This document shows, piece by piece, positions 22,501 to 33,300 of a stretch of DNA of 64,000 nt. The position numbers were made by a program, and so were the translations under genes. Positions within the stretch are counted from its first letter, which is position 1. Every line of letters begins with the position of its first letter. The notes below the pieces were generated by a model. That model did no database searches. It was not told where the DNA came from and saw nothing but the letters and a program-made list of their open reading frames with translations. Source of the DNA: Solea solea (Eukaryota > Chordata > Actinopteri > Pleuronectiformes > Soleidae); the NCBI RefSeq assembly GCF_958295425.1, contig NC_081153.1, positions 19,870,720 through 19,934,719 on the forward strand, written 5' to 3'.

Positions 22501-25500
22501 AGTCAGTGCATTGATCCTTCATTTGTTTTCCATAGTCAGTACTCTTAGGTTTGGATGTTTCTTCATGAAAGTTGTCGGCTGAGACATTTACTATTGCATC
22601 TGTTTTGGGCTTGTTCAGGACATCCTTCTCCATAATATCAACAGGAGAGGCCCTATCAATAGACTCGGTTTCAAATGAATTGGGTCTACTCAGAGAGTTG
22701 GTGTGTCTAATGACTGATGTACCGCTGCCTTGTCTTTGCATCTCTCCTTTAGTTGAGGTACTAATCTGGGTCTCTCGTATGGGTGACAGTCTGGAATCTG
22801 AAGTATTCATACCTCTTGCTATCAGTTGAATCTGAGGTAGCTTTGACTGACTGTTTTTGGGCTGTATGTCTACTATTACAGCATGCTGAGAAAAAGTCTG
22901 ACTTGCAAGAGCTGTTGGTAGCTCAAAAGCAACGGGGCATGGTGGAATGGTGTCAGTTGGTGACTGATCATCCTCATCCCCAACACTTTTCATTATCCTT
23001 CTTTTTCTAATTGAGGTCTGTTGATCAATTATCCCCGAGCCACCAGTTGATCTCGGGACTACGGGCTGCTGCATGTTAACAAGAAAAACATCTTGATCCG
23101 TTTCTTTAACAGCATGTGGCTTGTTTTTTGGCCCATGAAGCTCAGAACAATAGAATTTTTTATGAGTTTCAAAGTTCTCTAACTTTCTGTACCGGTTACG
23201 ACAGGTTTCACACTCGTACATTGTGCCTTTGTTCTGCAGAGGCTTTCTGTTTCTGTCCTGACTGTGCTCAAATGATCTGCTTCTTTGCACTACTTCAATG
23301 TTACTGCTTGGACCGTGATAGCCCTCATCCATGGAGCGAACTGTAGGTAGGCCATGTCCTTCACTTGTAGAGAAGTCTTCCACTGCTGCTTGTCTAACTA
23401 ATGTACGAGAATGTATTGCTGGATTTGGGGTTGATGGGGCTGATGAAAATACATCGTCGTGCAATGTACTAATTTTCTCATCAAATGACTGACAAATTCG
23501 CAAAGGGTGGGGAAGGGGAGGGACATTAACAGGAAATGCAGAGTGTCCAGGTGTAGTAGGCACAGAGTTACTCCTTGTAATTGGCAAGCAATCCATTGGT
23601 GGATATTGAGAAGGTACAGAGAGAAGGAATACTGGCTTAGATTTATCTGTGGGGGTGAATGGGGACTTGGGGATGTCTGAACTGGAACTTGATCTTCTTC
23701 CCATTGGTTTAAGGTCAAACTGAAAAGAGTCTTTAAATATGTATGACTTAGGGGAGTCAATGCTTCCTCTTCTTGAAAGAGAAGTCCTCCTTGGCTTTAC
23801 ACTATCCAGCTGCTTGTTGTCAACTACTGCTTCGTTATCAGATATCAACTTTGAAATCCGCTCCTCCAGAGACAGTGCTTTGACTTCTAGTGGTGGACGC
23901 ATCTGTCCACCTGTGGCCCGTGGCTTTTGGTCAGCTGCTACATGCATAACTGTGTTAACCACAGGTGGGATATTTGGAGGAGTATTCTTGACAATGTCAA
24001 TGTCTACCGGTGGAGTTATCTTGACAAAAGGACTAGGTGGACTCATGGCCTGGTCAGCACTTTCAGAGCGTGAGAAGTAGCCAGAATCTGTACTTCCCAA
24101 ACTGCGTGGACTAAGTAGACACTTAGCTTGTTGCTGTTGAGAAAAGTCTGTTGCTTGTTGTCTCTGAAGCTGAGCGTGTCCACCTAACAGTGGAGACTTG
24201 CACTGCTGGTCTTCATCTTCACTCACAGTATCCAGTGAGGGATTTGGACCATCCACCTCTTTCAGAGAGGACAGGACTGTGATGCTTGATCGCAGATTGG
24301 CAGTCTGGAAGTCTCGTTGGCGTTGTGCAGCTGCTTGTTCTGGTGCTGCACCTGTAACTCTTGGGCTATCTGCCCTCAGAGGAGAGACATTCACTGGGTA
24401 AACAACAACTTTTGGAAGCGCGGCTGTCACCTTGGGCTCATGACCCTTCTGGCCAGGTGCCGGTTTGACCAAGTCAAACGTAGGTGGGGAGTCAAGTTCC
24501 CCATGGCTTGATTGGTTTGTACCTACATTTTGTAAACTGTTTTCAGACAAAGCTGCCACACTACTCTGTGATGAGTCAGGGTCCAAGTCTGCAGTGCTCC
24601 CATCTTCATCACTATCTCCACTCTCCTCCACCTCTGAATGTGCCCCAAGGGCTTTGTCAGATTCTTGAGATAGTGACCCTCCTCCAGATTCAGAGCGTGC
24701 AATGAGACCTAGTTTTATAGCATGAGCATGGGATTTCTTGTGCTTGTACAAGTTGCTCTTGGTTTTGAATGAGAAGCCACAAGTAACACAAGGATATGGT
24801 CTTTCTCCTGTGTGGGACCTGATGTGTTTGAGCAGCACACTGGGTTTTGCACAAGCCCGCTTGCAGTATTCACACACGTATTTCCCTGGCTTTTTAGGCT
24901 TTTGGCCCTTGCAAACCTGTTCAGCACCAAAGTTCATCACAGTGGCCATTTGAACTTGGTTACTCCCAGGTGTGACGGGGACCTGAATGGTGCTGGGAAC
25001 ACTTGCTGAGAGCGACTGGCATGTTTGCACAATAGGTGGTTGGCTTTGTGGCAAAGAATTGGAACCCGAGGGAACAGGTGCATGAGTTATAGTGGCTGGT
25101 CCAGCATTAAAGCTCATGTGCAAGGCAGGCTTTTCTGGATTTGTAGCAACAGGCATGAACTGCGGTGTAACCAGTGGAGACGACTGCATTGGCGTACCCT
25201 GTGAAGCTGCTTGCACACTCCCCTGTAATGGTGCTGCAATGCCAATAAAGTTGCCCTGTTTGTCAATGTAGTAAGTCTGCATATGGGAAGGTTGGGTCTG
25301 GAGACCAACATTGACAGCTGGAATTCTACATAAATCCTCACTGGACTGAGCTTGAATGGTGGAAGCTGGTTTTCCAATGGCTGTGACCTGCAAGGTGTTA
25401 TTCCTCTCAGCAAGTGTACTTAAGTCAGGCTCCATGGCTTTAAGTAGAACATCGAGTGGAGCACTGCTCTGGTATGGATCTCCTTCAAGGCTGGGGTCTT

Positions 25501-28500
25501 GGTTCTTGATGTCTTTGGGATGAGACACGTTGGCAGCAATTACAGAGCCTTCCTGGACATCAGCGTGCTCGGGCGATGGTTGATTCGACGACGTCTCTTC
25601 TTGCTTCAGCCTTTCAGCATCAGTAGAAGATGACCCCTCATCAGGGGGAGCTGCAACTGGTGAGTCATTCTGTGGGTCTCTTTTCCCACTGGATGAAGAA
25701 CTGTGGGTAGGACTGTTTGAGGAGGAAGAGCAAGAAGGTGTAGTTTCCTTGGACGATGCTCCGGGGAGCGCAGTTTCAGATGTTTTTGACTGCAGGGGCT
25801 TCTTCACGGGGGATTTGGGAATTTTCTTGAGCTGATTCTCTGCAACAACCTTTTTCCTCTTCAAGCCTTTAATATTATCTGCATTTCTGCGACTGATGTC
25901 AGATATTCCTGTGGAGAAAGACACAATAATGAGGAAAAAAAAAAGCAGAAGTTTCCTGGCAGAATGACAAATCTCTGCTGAGAGGGAAAAAATAGATTTG
26001 CATTATTGTCATGTTACTAAAATGAAAATTTGGAGAATTGAGTGAGACAATACATACATTATATCCTTAGCTGTACTGGTTTTAGTAGTTCACTGTATAA
26101 CTGTCTTTTAAAACTGAGATGTATTGAATTTTGATTCCTAATTTGTATTAAGAGTGCACTTGTCATTACTATCTGACAGCAGACACTTTGCTAAAAGTAA
26201 ATTCAGCATTTATTTAGTAACAGGAATTTAATACAATACCCACAAGTATTTTTTGTACAAGTGTATAATTCCTTTAATATTAAAATAATGACATTTTTGT
26301 TGCTTTTAATATGAACTTTATGCAAGGGCCTTGCTTTATAGTGGTTGCCATCTTACGCTGTCATACCTTTACAGCAAAGAGGGAGGGGTAATCGGAGGAG
26401 TCCACAGTTTGATACAATCTGCAGTCTCACCACTAGATGTCACTAATTCTGACATGATTTTAAAGCAAGTTGCTCTATTACAGATGTTAATGTGGTATGT
26501 GTTCAGCAATTTCATAAGGCCCAAAAAAAGATTCTAAAAAACTAAATCACTGTGCAAGTTTCGACACGCCACCCTCCATTTTATTTATGTGCTCAGTGAC
26601 TAACATCACAGAGACTCGCGCTCCATTACCTACATAAGTAAACGATGGGTTTTCCCTCCTTTGCTTTCGGATATGTTGACCTATGAGGGCTTGGTTGATC
26701 ATGAGAATGTTTGACGCTACATGTCTGACAATTATGAGAAACTATGCATGCATTCAACACTGCATTCCAATAACAGTAATAATAATGCAACTCTGTTTTT
26801 AAACGGGCACACCCATACCATGGTGTTCTTTCATGTGTGCAGTAATGACTCAGGCGAGTGTTTTTTAAAGGACATGTTGCATAATGTCCACGCTGCCCTG
26901 TCACACTTTCCTGTGTTCCTTGCTTGTGTGGGTATTTCCCACGATGTGGTCAGGATTCCTTGTCTTAACTAAGGTTAATCCGTTCTCCATGCGAACATGC
27001 AACCAGCGAGGCTTTAGAAGAGGCACGCAAAATGCTCTCTAAACAAACCCTCGGATTTCTTCTGAAATAACCCCCTCTAATAAGATGTTAAAATACATGG
27101 GAAAGGGATTAGTTCTTTCTCCGCACTGCTTGGACAAACGTGCAAGAAGAAAAAAGAAAGATTCCATGACCTCACAGGTTTTCCATCATAAACACTGCCT
27201 TGAAAACAAACAACATTTGTCCACTTCTTACTTCAGCTGTAACTTCTATTGTTAGAAAAAATCTGCTTAGGCTATTTCCAGATGAAATAAAAATGACTCT
27301 AATCAGCAAATTCCATCAACCAGCAAATGATCTTGATTTTTTTTTTCTCCCCTGCACACAATGACACATTTTTAAATTCCATTACTACATGAAAATATTA
27401 TTTTATTACAAACCAAAGACCTTTTCCTCAGTGTTCCAGTCACTGACAGAGTGACGTTGTTTTTTGTTTAAGTAGCTGTCGAGGGGATTATCCTCTGAAT
27501 GACAGGTGGGGACATCACGACCTGAGTCTGTTAAGACGGAGATATTCTTAAACACTCTCGGTTTCTATTTAGTGTCTCCACCCAAGTTTGTTTACAATGG
27601 TGATTCAATCAAACCTTGCAAATGTGCTGGGTGTGGGTATTTGTCTTTTTGTTTTGTTTTGTTTTGTTTTTTAAGGACAATGTAGAGACTCTACTGAGCT
27701 CCGCTGATGAATTCTCCGGAACAGTTCAAATACACAACCATGAAACTTCCTGTGTTTAATTCAGTTATGTAAGAACCCATTTAACACAAGGTGTTTTATA
27801 TTTGTGGAATATTGCCATTGCTGTGGGGACACCTACAGCGCAGTGCAGTGTGTATGTATCATAGAGCTAAGTCATTTGTGGGAAAATATGCAATTTTTCT
27901 CACAGATATTGCAATTTTGATAAGATTTGCACAATATTCAGATTATCACACTATGTCATAAATATAGTACCTTCTTTATATTCTTATTGATATTAATTGT
28001 TTCCAACTTGTATGTATTACTTTTGTAACTGGCACATAGAACAACCGATCGTAAAAAAACAAACAAACAATTTAATTTACTTTACTTTACAATTCGATAA
28101 TTATGCTGTTTTAAATTTTGATTAAAAAAAATATGAATTGTTCGGCCTTAATGTAAAGATAAACGTATAGGCACCACATGTGTTTACAATTTATCACTAT
28201 GTCACAACATGTAGATGTGCTCACTGCTGACAAACAAGATTATACATATAATCACCAATATATAATCCTACTTTTATAATTAGATGCACTGTGGAATATG
28301 GATTGCACATTTAAATTGTGTATCATTTTTAAAAACATTTGACATATTCTATACTTTTGTAATTGTATTTAATATTTTATGTGTATTTATACATATATAT
28401 GAATAATGCAACTTAGGTTTAAATATAGCATTAATTAAAGTGCATGATAAGATCACTTAAATTTAAGTTTAATAAAGTGAAAATGTTGTAGTTATACAAA

Positions 28501-28655
28501 ACTGCATTTAAAACTATTAACAGAAAATAAAAAGAGGAAGCATTGCCCACATTTCTCCTTTAAAACTCATGAGTGTTGATGAAATAAAACATGTCTCTTA
28601 CCTTTTTGTGGGCCTTTGGGGTCTTTGAGCTCCTTCTGTGCTTCTTCGATTTTAT
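15363..28655 (-). CDS. hivep1: HIVEP1 orthologue, ZAS-family zinc-finger transcription factor (whole locus)
   Basis: The coding sequence joins, on the minus strand, 28655-28602, 25908-20111, 20019-19886, 19764-19589, 18118-18017, 17301-16769 and 16547-15363. Every intron begins GT and ends AG and every phase matches. The product is 2,660 residues, against 2,718 for human HIVEP1. In order it has an N-terminal KRKK-VAEN block, ZAS-N finger pair (24889-24728), serine-rich regions, a CCHC finger (about 23220-23147), a KKKR basic stretch, ZAS-C finger pair (exons 19764-19589 and 18118-18017), an acidic tract, a Ser/Thr-rich part and the invariant DEDRLVIAT end. The family binds kappaB-like enhancers in the nucleus and regulates transcription in immune, BMP and developmental pathways; that role is inferred from orthology. 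The first coding exon, expected to encode about 13 residues, was not found. Confidence 0.97.
16769..17301 (-). CDS. hivep1: hivep1 exon: acidic and Ser-rich region
   Basis: This 533-nt exon has acceptor ATCTATAG and donor GTGAGACA. It begins [15 protein letters not shown] and runs into a long Asp/Glu tract, then [18 protein letters not shown], which aligns with the DSQAES...SVTASPQH stretch of human HIVEP1. It contains two similar segments, [16 protein letters not shown] and [16 protein letters not shown], about 60 residues apart. MSIDYPDFD matches the HIVEP1 MSVDYPE block. The exon ends in phase 0. Confidence 0.93.
17302..18016 (-). other. hivep1 intron with CA microsatellite
   Basis: This 715-bp intron contains a (CA)n run at 17513-17538. 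Nothing else is recognisable. Confidence 0.85.
18017..18118 (-). CDS. hivep1: hivep1 exon completing the second ZAS-C finger
   Basis: This 102-nt exon has acceptor TTTTCGCAG and donor GTACAGTG. It encodes [15 protein letters not shown], which supplies the two His ligands of the second ZAS-C finger, followed by [18 protein letters not shown]. The latter corresponds to the VGLIDEQDTEES stretch of human HIVEP1. Both ends are phase 1. Confidence 0.94.
18119..19588 (-). other. hivep1 intron interrupting the second ZAS-C finger
   Basis: This 1,470-bp AT-rich intron carries a decayed MITE copy at 18906-19308. No exon is supported within it. Confidence 0.85.
18906..19308. mobile_element. MITE (CCCTTTAACAC family), intronic copy
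   Basis: This segment matches, along its whole length, the better-preserved copy at 45260-45712. Shared blocks include TGTACAACTACAGT, CTGCCAGATATTGAA and GGGCAAAAGCACTTA. It starts CCCTTTAACAC and ends with a degraded GTGTTAAC. It has no coding capacity, so it is a non-autonomous DNA element. Superfamily is not assigned because a clear target-site duplication is not visible. Confidence 0.7.
19589..19764 (-). CDS. hivep1: hivep1 exon: first ZAS-C finger and start of second
   Basis: This 176-nt exon has acceptor AACCCACAG and donor GTCAGC. It encodes [18 protein letters not shown], then a complete C2H2 finger (CEEC...HIRTH) and the first half of the next ([12 protein letters not shown]). The second finger is interrupted by the intron immediately before NLTKH, the same split position as in vertebrate HIVEP genes. 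This segment is nearly identical to mammalian HIVEP1 and is the strongest single identifier of the locus. Confidence 0.96.
19886..20019 (-). CDS. hivep1: hivep1 exon linking the giant exon to ZAS-C
   Basis: This 134-nt exon follows a 91-bp intron, with acceptor CTCTAG and donor GTATGATT. It encodes a variable, charged segment ending [13 protein letters not shown], which matches the KSEPRRIKIFDGG just before the ZAS-C fingers of human HIVEP1. Phase 0 at the start and phase 2 at the end agree with both neighbours. Confidence 0.93.
20111..25908 (-). CDS. hivep1: hivep1 giant exon: ZAS-N fingers, CCHC finger and regulatory linker
   Basis: This 5,798-nt exon has acceptor CTCCACAG and donor GTAAGAAC. 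It encodes about 1,933 residues, typical of the huge central exon of HIVEP genes. It starts with [18 protein letters not shown], as in HIVEP1. The ZAS-N pair has both fingers intact (C-x2-C...H-x3-[15 protein letters not shown] linker) at 24889-24728. A conserved [18 protein letters not shown] segment lies near 24060-24120 and [17 protein letters not shown] near 23760-23800. The CCHC finger has Cys-Glu-Thr-Cys and His...Cys ligands at 23220-23147. [11 protein letters not shown] near 22270 is a likely nuclear localisation signal, followed by an SLSR-rich serine tract. The start used by a simple ORF (ATG at 25924) lies in the intron and is not real. Confidence 0.96.
25909..28601 (-). other. hivep1 intron upstream of the giant exon
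   Basis: This 2,693-bp AT-rich intron holds no supported exon. A repeat end lies at about 26330-26460. The 27860-28200 part resembles AT-rich dispersed repeats with runs such as GATTTGCACAATATTC. Confidence 0.75.
26330..26460. repeat. Fragment of a dispersed teleost repeat
   Basis: The stretch with GAGGGAGGGGTAATCGGAG, then CAATCTGCAGTCTCACCAC and TAGATGTCACTAA, looks like the right end of a repeat very common in fish. The assignment rests on remembered resemblance only. Confidence 0.45.
28602..28655 (-). CDS. hivep1: hivep1 coding exon (second coding; KIEEAQKEL)
   Basis: This 54-nt exon sits between TGTTGCAG and GTAAGAGA splice signals. It encodes [18 protein letters not shown], where the first codon is completed by one base from the missing upstream exon and one base carries into the next exon. 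It matches the [12 protein letters not shown] stretch near the N-terminus of mammalian HIVEP1. The frame is open upstream through the CA microsatellite, but only because CA repeats lack stops; the AG acceptor and homology set the boundary. Confidence 0.88.
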
Positions 28656-28705
28656 CTGCAACACAGAAAGAGAGGATATTTTCAGCGGAGTGGAGCAGTG
28701 CCGAG

Positions 28706-28731
28706 CACACACACACACACACACACACACA
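28706..28731. repeat. (CA)n microsatellite beside the hivep1 exon
   Basis: This is a CA run of 13 units, 50 bp upstream of the acceptor of exon 28602-28655. Confidence 0.95.
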
Positions 28732-30764
28732 GAGACTCGTGCAGCGAGTGAATGTAACTAATGATACTGGGGATGCTTCCCACACAGCTGTAGCAGGATG
28801 AAGGTCCTTTTAAAAAATGAGAAACAGATCTTCTTCCATCGCCGAGAGATTGAACTATTCCAGGATGGAAACTAGTGTGATCACGAAGTGGGCAGTTCAT
28901 CTCTCACACTCACACTCACACACACACATGCAATAACACATCCATTTAAGCTTATAGAAACAACAGCATGAGGAATAAATATATATATGTATATATAAAA
29001 CACCGGTTGAGTTTGCAAACAAGTCAATATGGCGGGTTCATTCTCATTATCACAGCGCGATCAAGCCCACTGATAATTTGCATATTCAAATGTTGTTTAC
29101 ACCTCGAGGGAGGACGAGCTCCTTCCCCTCCGACCTCGCGCACGTCACAGTCATCACCCACATTCCGGCAGGTGAAGAACCTGTTTGTGTGTGAGCCATA
29201 TGGACGTGTGGGAGGTGACACGGCACTGACTGTGTGTTACTGTAATCAATATTAATTATATACACAGGCTCAGTGTGGTGTGAATGGGTTAGACACGGTG
29301 GAATAGAGGGAGAAAATGAGGAGGTAAATTCGGCTTTCCTCTCGCAGGGTTAATTCCACAGGTGTGAGGAAGCGTTGTGAATGTGTAATGACAACTCCTT
29401 GGCGAGCAGATTTTTTTTATTCTCAGTGAAGAAATGCAGAAATGATACGAGTTTGAACTTCAACCAGCAGGTTTATGGGAAATAATAATACAGAAATATG
29501 AGTGGAAAATCAGTGTTAGGCAAATCATATTTGAAATGCTAATTTTACTGGACAGAAATATCCTGCAACATCAACAGCTATTTTGCAAATTTATTTTTTT
29601 GTCTTTGTTTTATGTGAAACAATATTCTTTTTATTATACAACATTCTTCATTTATACTGAATGACATGTTTCTTATTGAATTTGATCCTAAAATATTGTT
29701 TTTCAGAGGAATTTCCAACAAGAAACTACTCACTTCAGATATTGAGAGAACATTGACTACTAATGTATTAATTAATGGTATAAATCAATTCATTTAGAGT
29801 GGATTTATACTGTTTTTTGTTGACAAATGTAACATTTTTACACATTTGGCTCATTTCCTATCCACTGAAAAAAGGTCTCAAACTAGTTTACCTGTAATTT
29901 AGGGCTGAACGATATGGGTAAAATAACTAATTGAAATTTTACCTGACATATATTCCAATTATGATATACATTACTTAAGTTAAGCTTCAGATTGTCTCCT
30001 TTTTCAGTGTAAAACAAGATGGAGCATTACCACATGGGTTAACTGTTTATGCAAGGATGGGAACCAATTTATGAATTGCATTTTTTACATAATGACATGA
30101 AACCTAAAAAATGAAGATTAATTCGCAACATTTGCCAATTGCATTACGACAAAACTGCAAATTTGATTTGCAAATGATAAATTGTTTAGCCTCTACTGTG
30201 AGTCATACTAAATTTAATGTAAGTGCACACGCTCACATTAACCACAGAGAAAATCCTGCTGTCACTGGATAAGCCTGTTACTGCCGGCCATGGAAACTCG
30301 ATGGAAAAGCAGGTTGTGGTTTTCGTGCCCTGCTCATGACACGAAGAGTCCTCAAGGACCAGTAGTAGCAATTTTATCCTAAATTGCATTAACCTTAATC
30401 AAGGGTGAGGGAGGACGTTCTTCTGTGGTTCCCAAAATTAGAGAGCGATGCCGGGAATATTCGGAGGAGGAGGAGGAGGAGGTGGACACAACGAGGGCCA
30501 AAGAGGAGGTCAGTGGTTTATGTCATTGTGTGTGTGTGTGTGTTACAGTCGCACCCTTCTCTCTTTCTCTCTCTGTGTGTTTCTCTAGATCCCAGCCACA
30601 CGCCACAGATTACATAATGCGTCCACACCCCTGCAACTGCTGCGGAGCAAAACAGAGGCACCCTGCCAGCCGGAACGCAGCAAACGAGGCACATGTGGAG
30701 CAGGCAGGTGTTTGTTTATGTGGAGGTCTTTGACAGACAGGTAAACCCAGAGAGAGAAAGACAG

Positions 30765-30766
<2 letters not shown>

Positions 30767-30796
<30 letters not shown>
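30767..30796. repeat. (TG)n microsatellite
   Basis: This is an uninterrupted run of about 15 GT units. Confidence 0.95.
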
Positions 30797-30801
<5 letters not shown>

Positions 30802-32886
30802 TCTCCGCTCTATTTACATGCACATACAAAACAAGCATGTGACCGCCGTCACGAGTCAGACAAAAGAATCAGGCAGGCTGTGTTTTCCTGGCAACACCGT
30901 TGGCATGGTATTTCTCCAAACAGGGAGGATCCCCGAGCTTTCCTCACAGTCATGACAACCGCAACTCAACCTCACGGCGTCCACAAGAAACTGGCAACGC
31001 AACACCGATAAATAAACGCTTATTTTCGTGGTCAGGAGATTTGAGTTTGTGCTTCATTGTTTGCACAGCTCTGTGCATATGTCTTGCGTTAGACGACACT
31101 GGCAAACCGAGGAACAAGCGGTTACTGCCCAACAAAAATCGTATTAGTGGTCGCGTTTGTTAGGAGAGCAGAGTGTAAGCTATTACACATCGGATCGCCC
31201 TTCTTATATAACAAGCCGCAAACAAGACCCCTTGTGCTGAATGACACCCATGGAGTGGAGCTCTGGAGGACGGAAAAAGAACAGGAAACACCAGCCCAAA
31301 TGAGTGGAAAGGGACAAGGCGGCGTTAACCTCAAAAAAGGACGAAAAAAAATATTCCATCCACCGTTTCCCAGTTATTAAAACAGCAGGGAATGATTATA
31401 CAGTCGTTCATATTTCCCTCATTATGGACGTTGGGGTTGTTGAGGTGATCCGGGTGACGGCTCCGTGTTACACCGCGGGGCTTTAGAGACATTCGTCGTG
31501 CCATCTGAAATCTGTGCAACTGTCCTGTAACTACGGGAGAACAATAGAAGGAATGTACACAAACGCTGCTGCTGATGAAAACCAGAGCACATTATGGAAC
31601 ATGACCATGAGGATCGAGGGAACGGCAGAGAGAGAACATTTGAACTCATGAGGCTCTGCTTAAAAGTGTTGCTAGAGAAAATGCAGCACAAGATGAATGC
31701 ATCCTTCAAACGTACAAGTAATGCTCACAAGCTAAACCAATGAGTAAATTAGAAAGTAATCTGAGAACACTGGACATTTATCTGATCATAAATATTAGCA
31801 CTGATAATCTTCTTTTAGATACTTAAATTGATGTCAATAAAAAATCTCTCTCTATTAAAAAATCCTGCATCAACTCTAAGATATTGTGATTTACTGAGTC
31901 ATTTTTAAAGCCAATTTTCACTGTGTTAAAAATCACATTTTATTAGTTTTAGAACATAAAACAATTAGCAAAAAAAAAGCTGTGACTGTGTTACATAAAT
32001 TGAATGATGATCAAATAAAACAATCATCATAGGAATAAACAATTGGACCTTGTTTTAAACAATCTCCGAGACTGAAATGGTAATTTGCAGTAGATTGCAG
32101 CTGCGGCGATTTGCGAATTGCTTTAATTTCGATGTGAAAACGATCAATTGTTACGCCCTAATTGAATCCACTTAAAAAGTCAATGGGTTCTTCCTTCCCA
32201 CCAAGGTCCAGGACAATCATCGCTGTAGTTTTTGCCTAAACTACAAGAAAACTAGGAAGCACCAATCTGATGCTCAGAGCCGTGTCTGTCCAAAACTGGT
32301 CAAAAATCACTAGATTGGGTGTCAAGAAGATGAAATATGTATGATATTATGGAAATGCATCACTACGGCAGCAGGCTCTCTAAAGAGAGCATCGCCACAT
32401 CGTATATTTATGACTCCAATGGTTGGTTATGGCAAAACGATAAATACATCAGCATAAAAGTGTTGTTTAAAAAGACTGTACTGAAGTGATATATTGGTAG
32501 ATATTATATACGTCATATATGTTGTGATATTGGCATCAGACATGTTAAAGTGGCATCTCCATCACAACACAAAAACATAAACTACAGTAGGAAGTAATGC
32601 TGTGTTGCATTTACATCAGAAGACAGAAGTCGGTTCATTGCAGTTCTGACTACAAATAAATTGCACCATAAGAAGTATTTGTAGTATCTGACTGGCTTCA
32701 ATAATTTAGTGAAATATGAATCAAAAACACTTTGCTTGTGTTACTTAAACACCACAGAGATCTGACAACTGTAGCGTGCTGTTAAAGACGTATATCTTTC
32801 CATCTTCACTGATGTGACCTCTCACTCTACGTTCTCACGTAACAGTGCTTCCACTGAGGTTGTTTGATCAGATGACAGAGTAACAT

Positions 32887-33300
32887 GGCGTATTTCCACC
32901 GCCTCGCCTCACCACGGCACGGTTTGAGTAGCGTTTCCACTAGCATAGTACCTGGTACCAGGTACTATTTTGAGTAACTGCTCCTTTGAGGTTCCAAAAG
33001 CGTGCCGAGTAGGTAAAACTACTACTTAACAATCCTAAAAACGTGGGTTAATCCCCAACAATTACAAGGGAAATGTCTAAAATCTCAATATTTTTAATTA
33101 ACTGATTCTAGTGATTTGATTCAGTTACACTGAAAACAACTGCTTTACAAGTCACTAGTCACTTTTTTGTGTGTGTGTTGCGTATAAAACTAAGTCATCG
33201 CAGTTTCACGCAGCCGTGCAGTGATGACTCCACCCACGTTTTTGTAGTGGAGATGCAACCTAAACCGTGCCGAGGCGAGTAGAGCCGCGGGAAATACGCC
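32887..33300. mobile_element. MITE with long GGCGTATTTCC inverted termini
   Basis: This 414-bp element begins GGCGTATTTCCACCGCCTCG and ends with an approximate inverted copy (GGCGAGTAGAGCCGCGGGAA then ATACGCC). Terminal blocks rich in GCCTCGCC/GGCGAG and CACGGCACGGTTT are typical of fish MITEs. It has no coding capacity. Internal sequence recurs at 58940-59160 and a right-end fragment at 41215-41258. Confidence 0.75.

Larger units (their letters stand above)
28656..32886. other. Upstream intron or 5' flank, no exon seen
   Basis: The stretch contains (CA)n at 28706-28731, (TG)n at 30767-30796 and a decayed AGGGCTGAACGATATGG-type dispersed repeat at about 29901-30190. Several short ORFs have no recognisable domains or splice-consistent homology. 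The missing first hivep1 coding exon was looked for here without success. Confidence 0.55.

Noticed and set aside
25909..25924. Start codon at 25924 for the giant exon
   Set aside because: The first residues come from intron sequence, including the CTCCACAG acceptor. Homology and phase link the exon to the upstream exon at 28602-28655.
32286..32308. Short satellite-like sequence (GTCCAAAACTGGTCAAAAAT)
   Set aside because: Only about 20 bp resemble the satellite unit and no second unit follows, so chance similarity is adequate.
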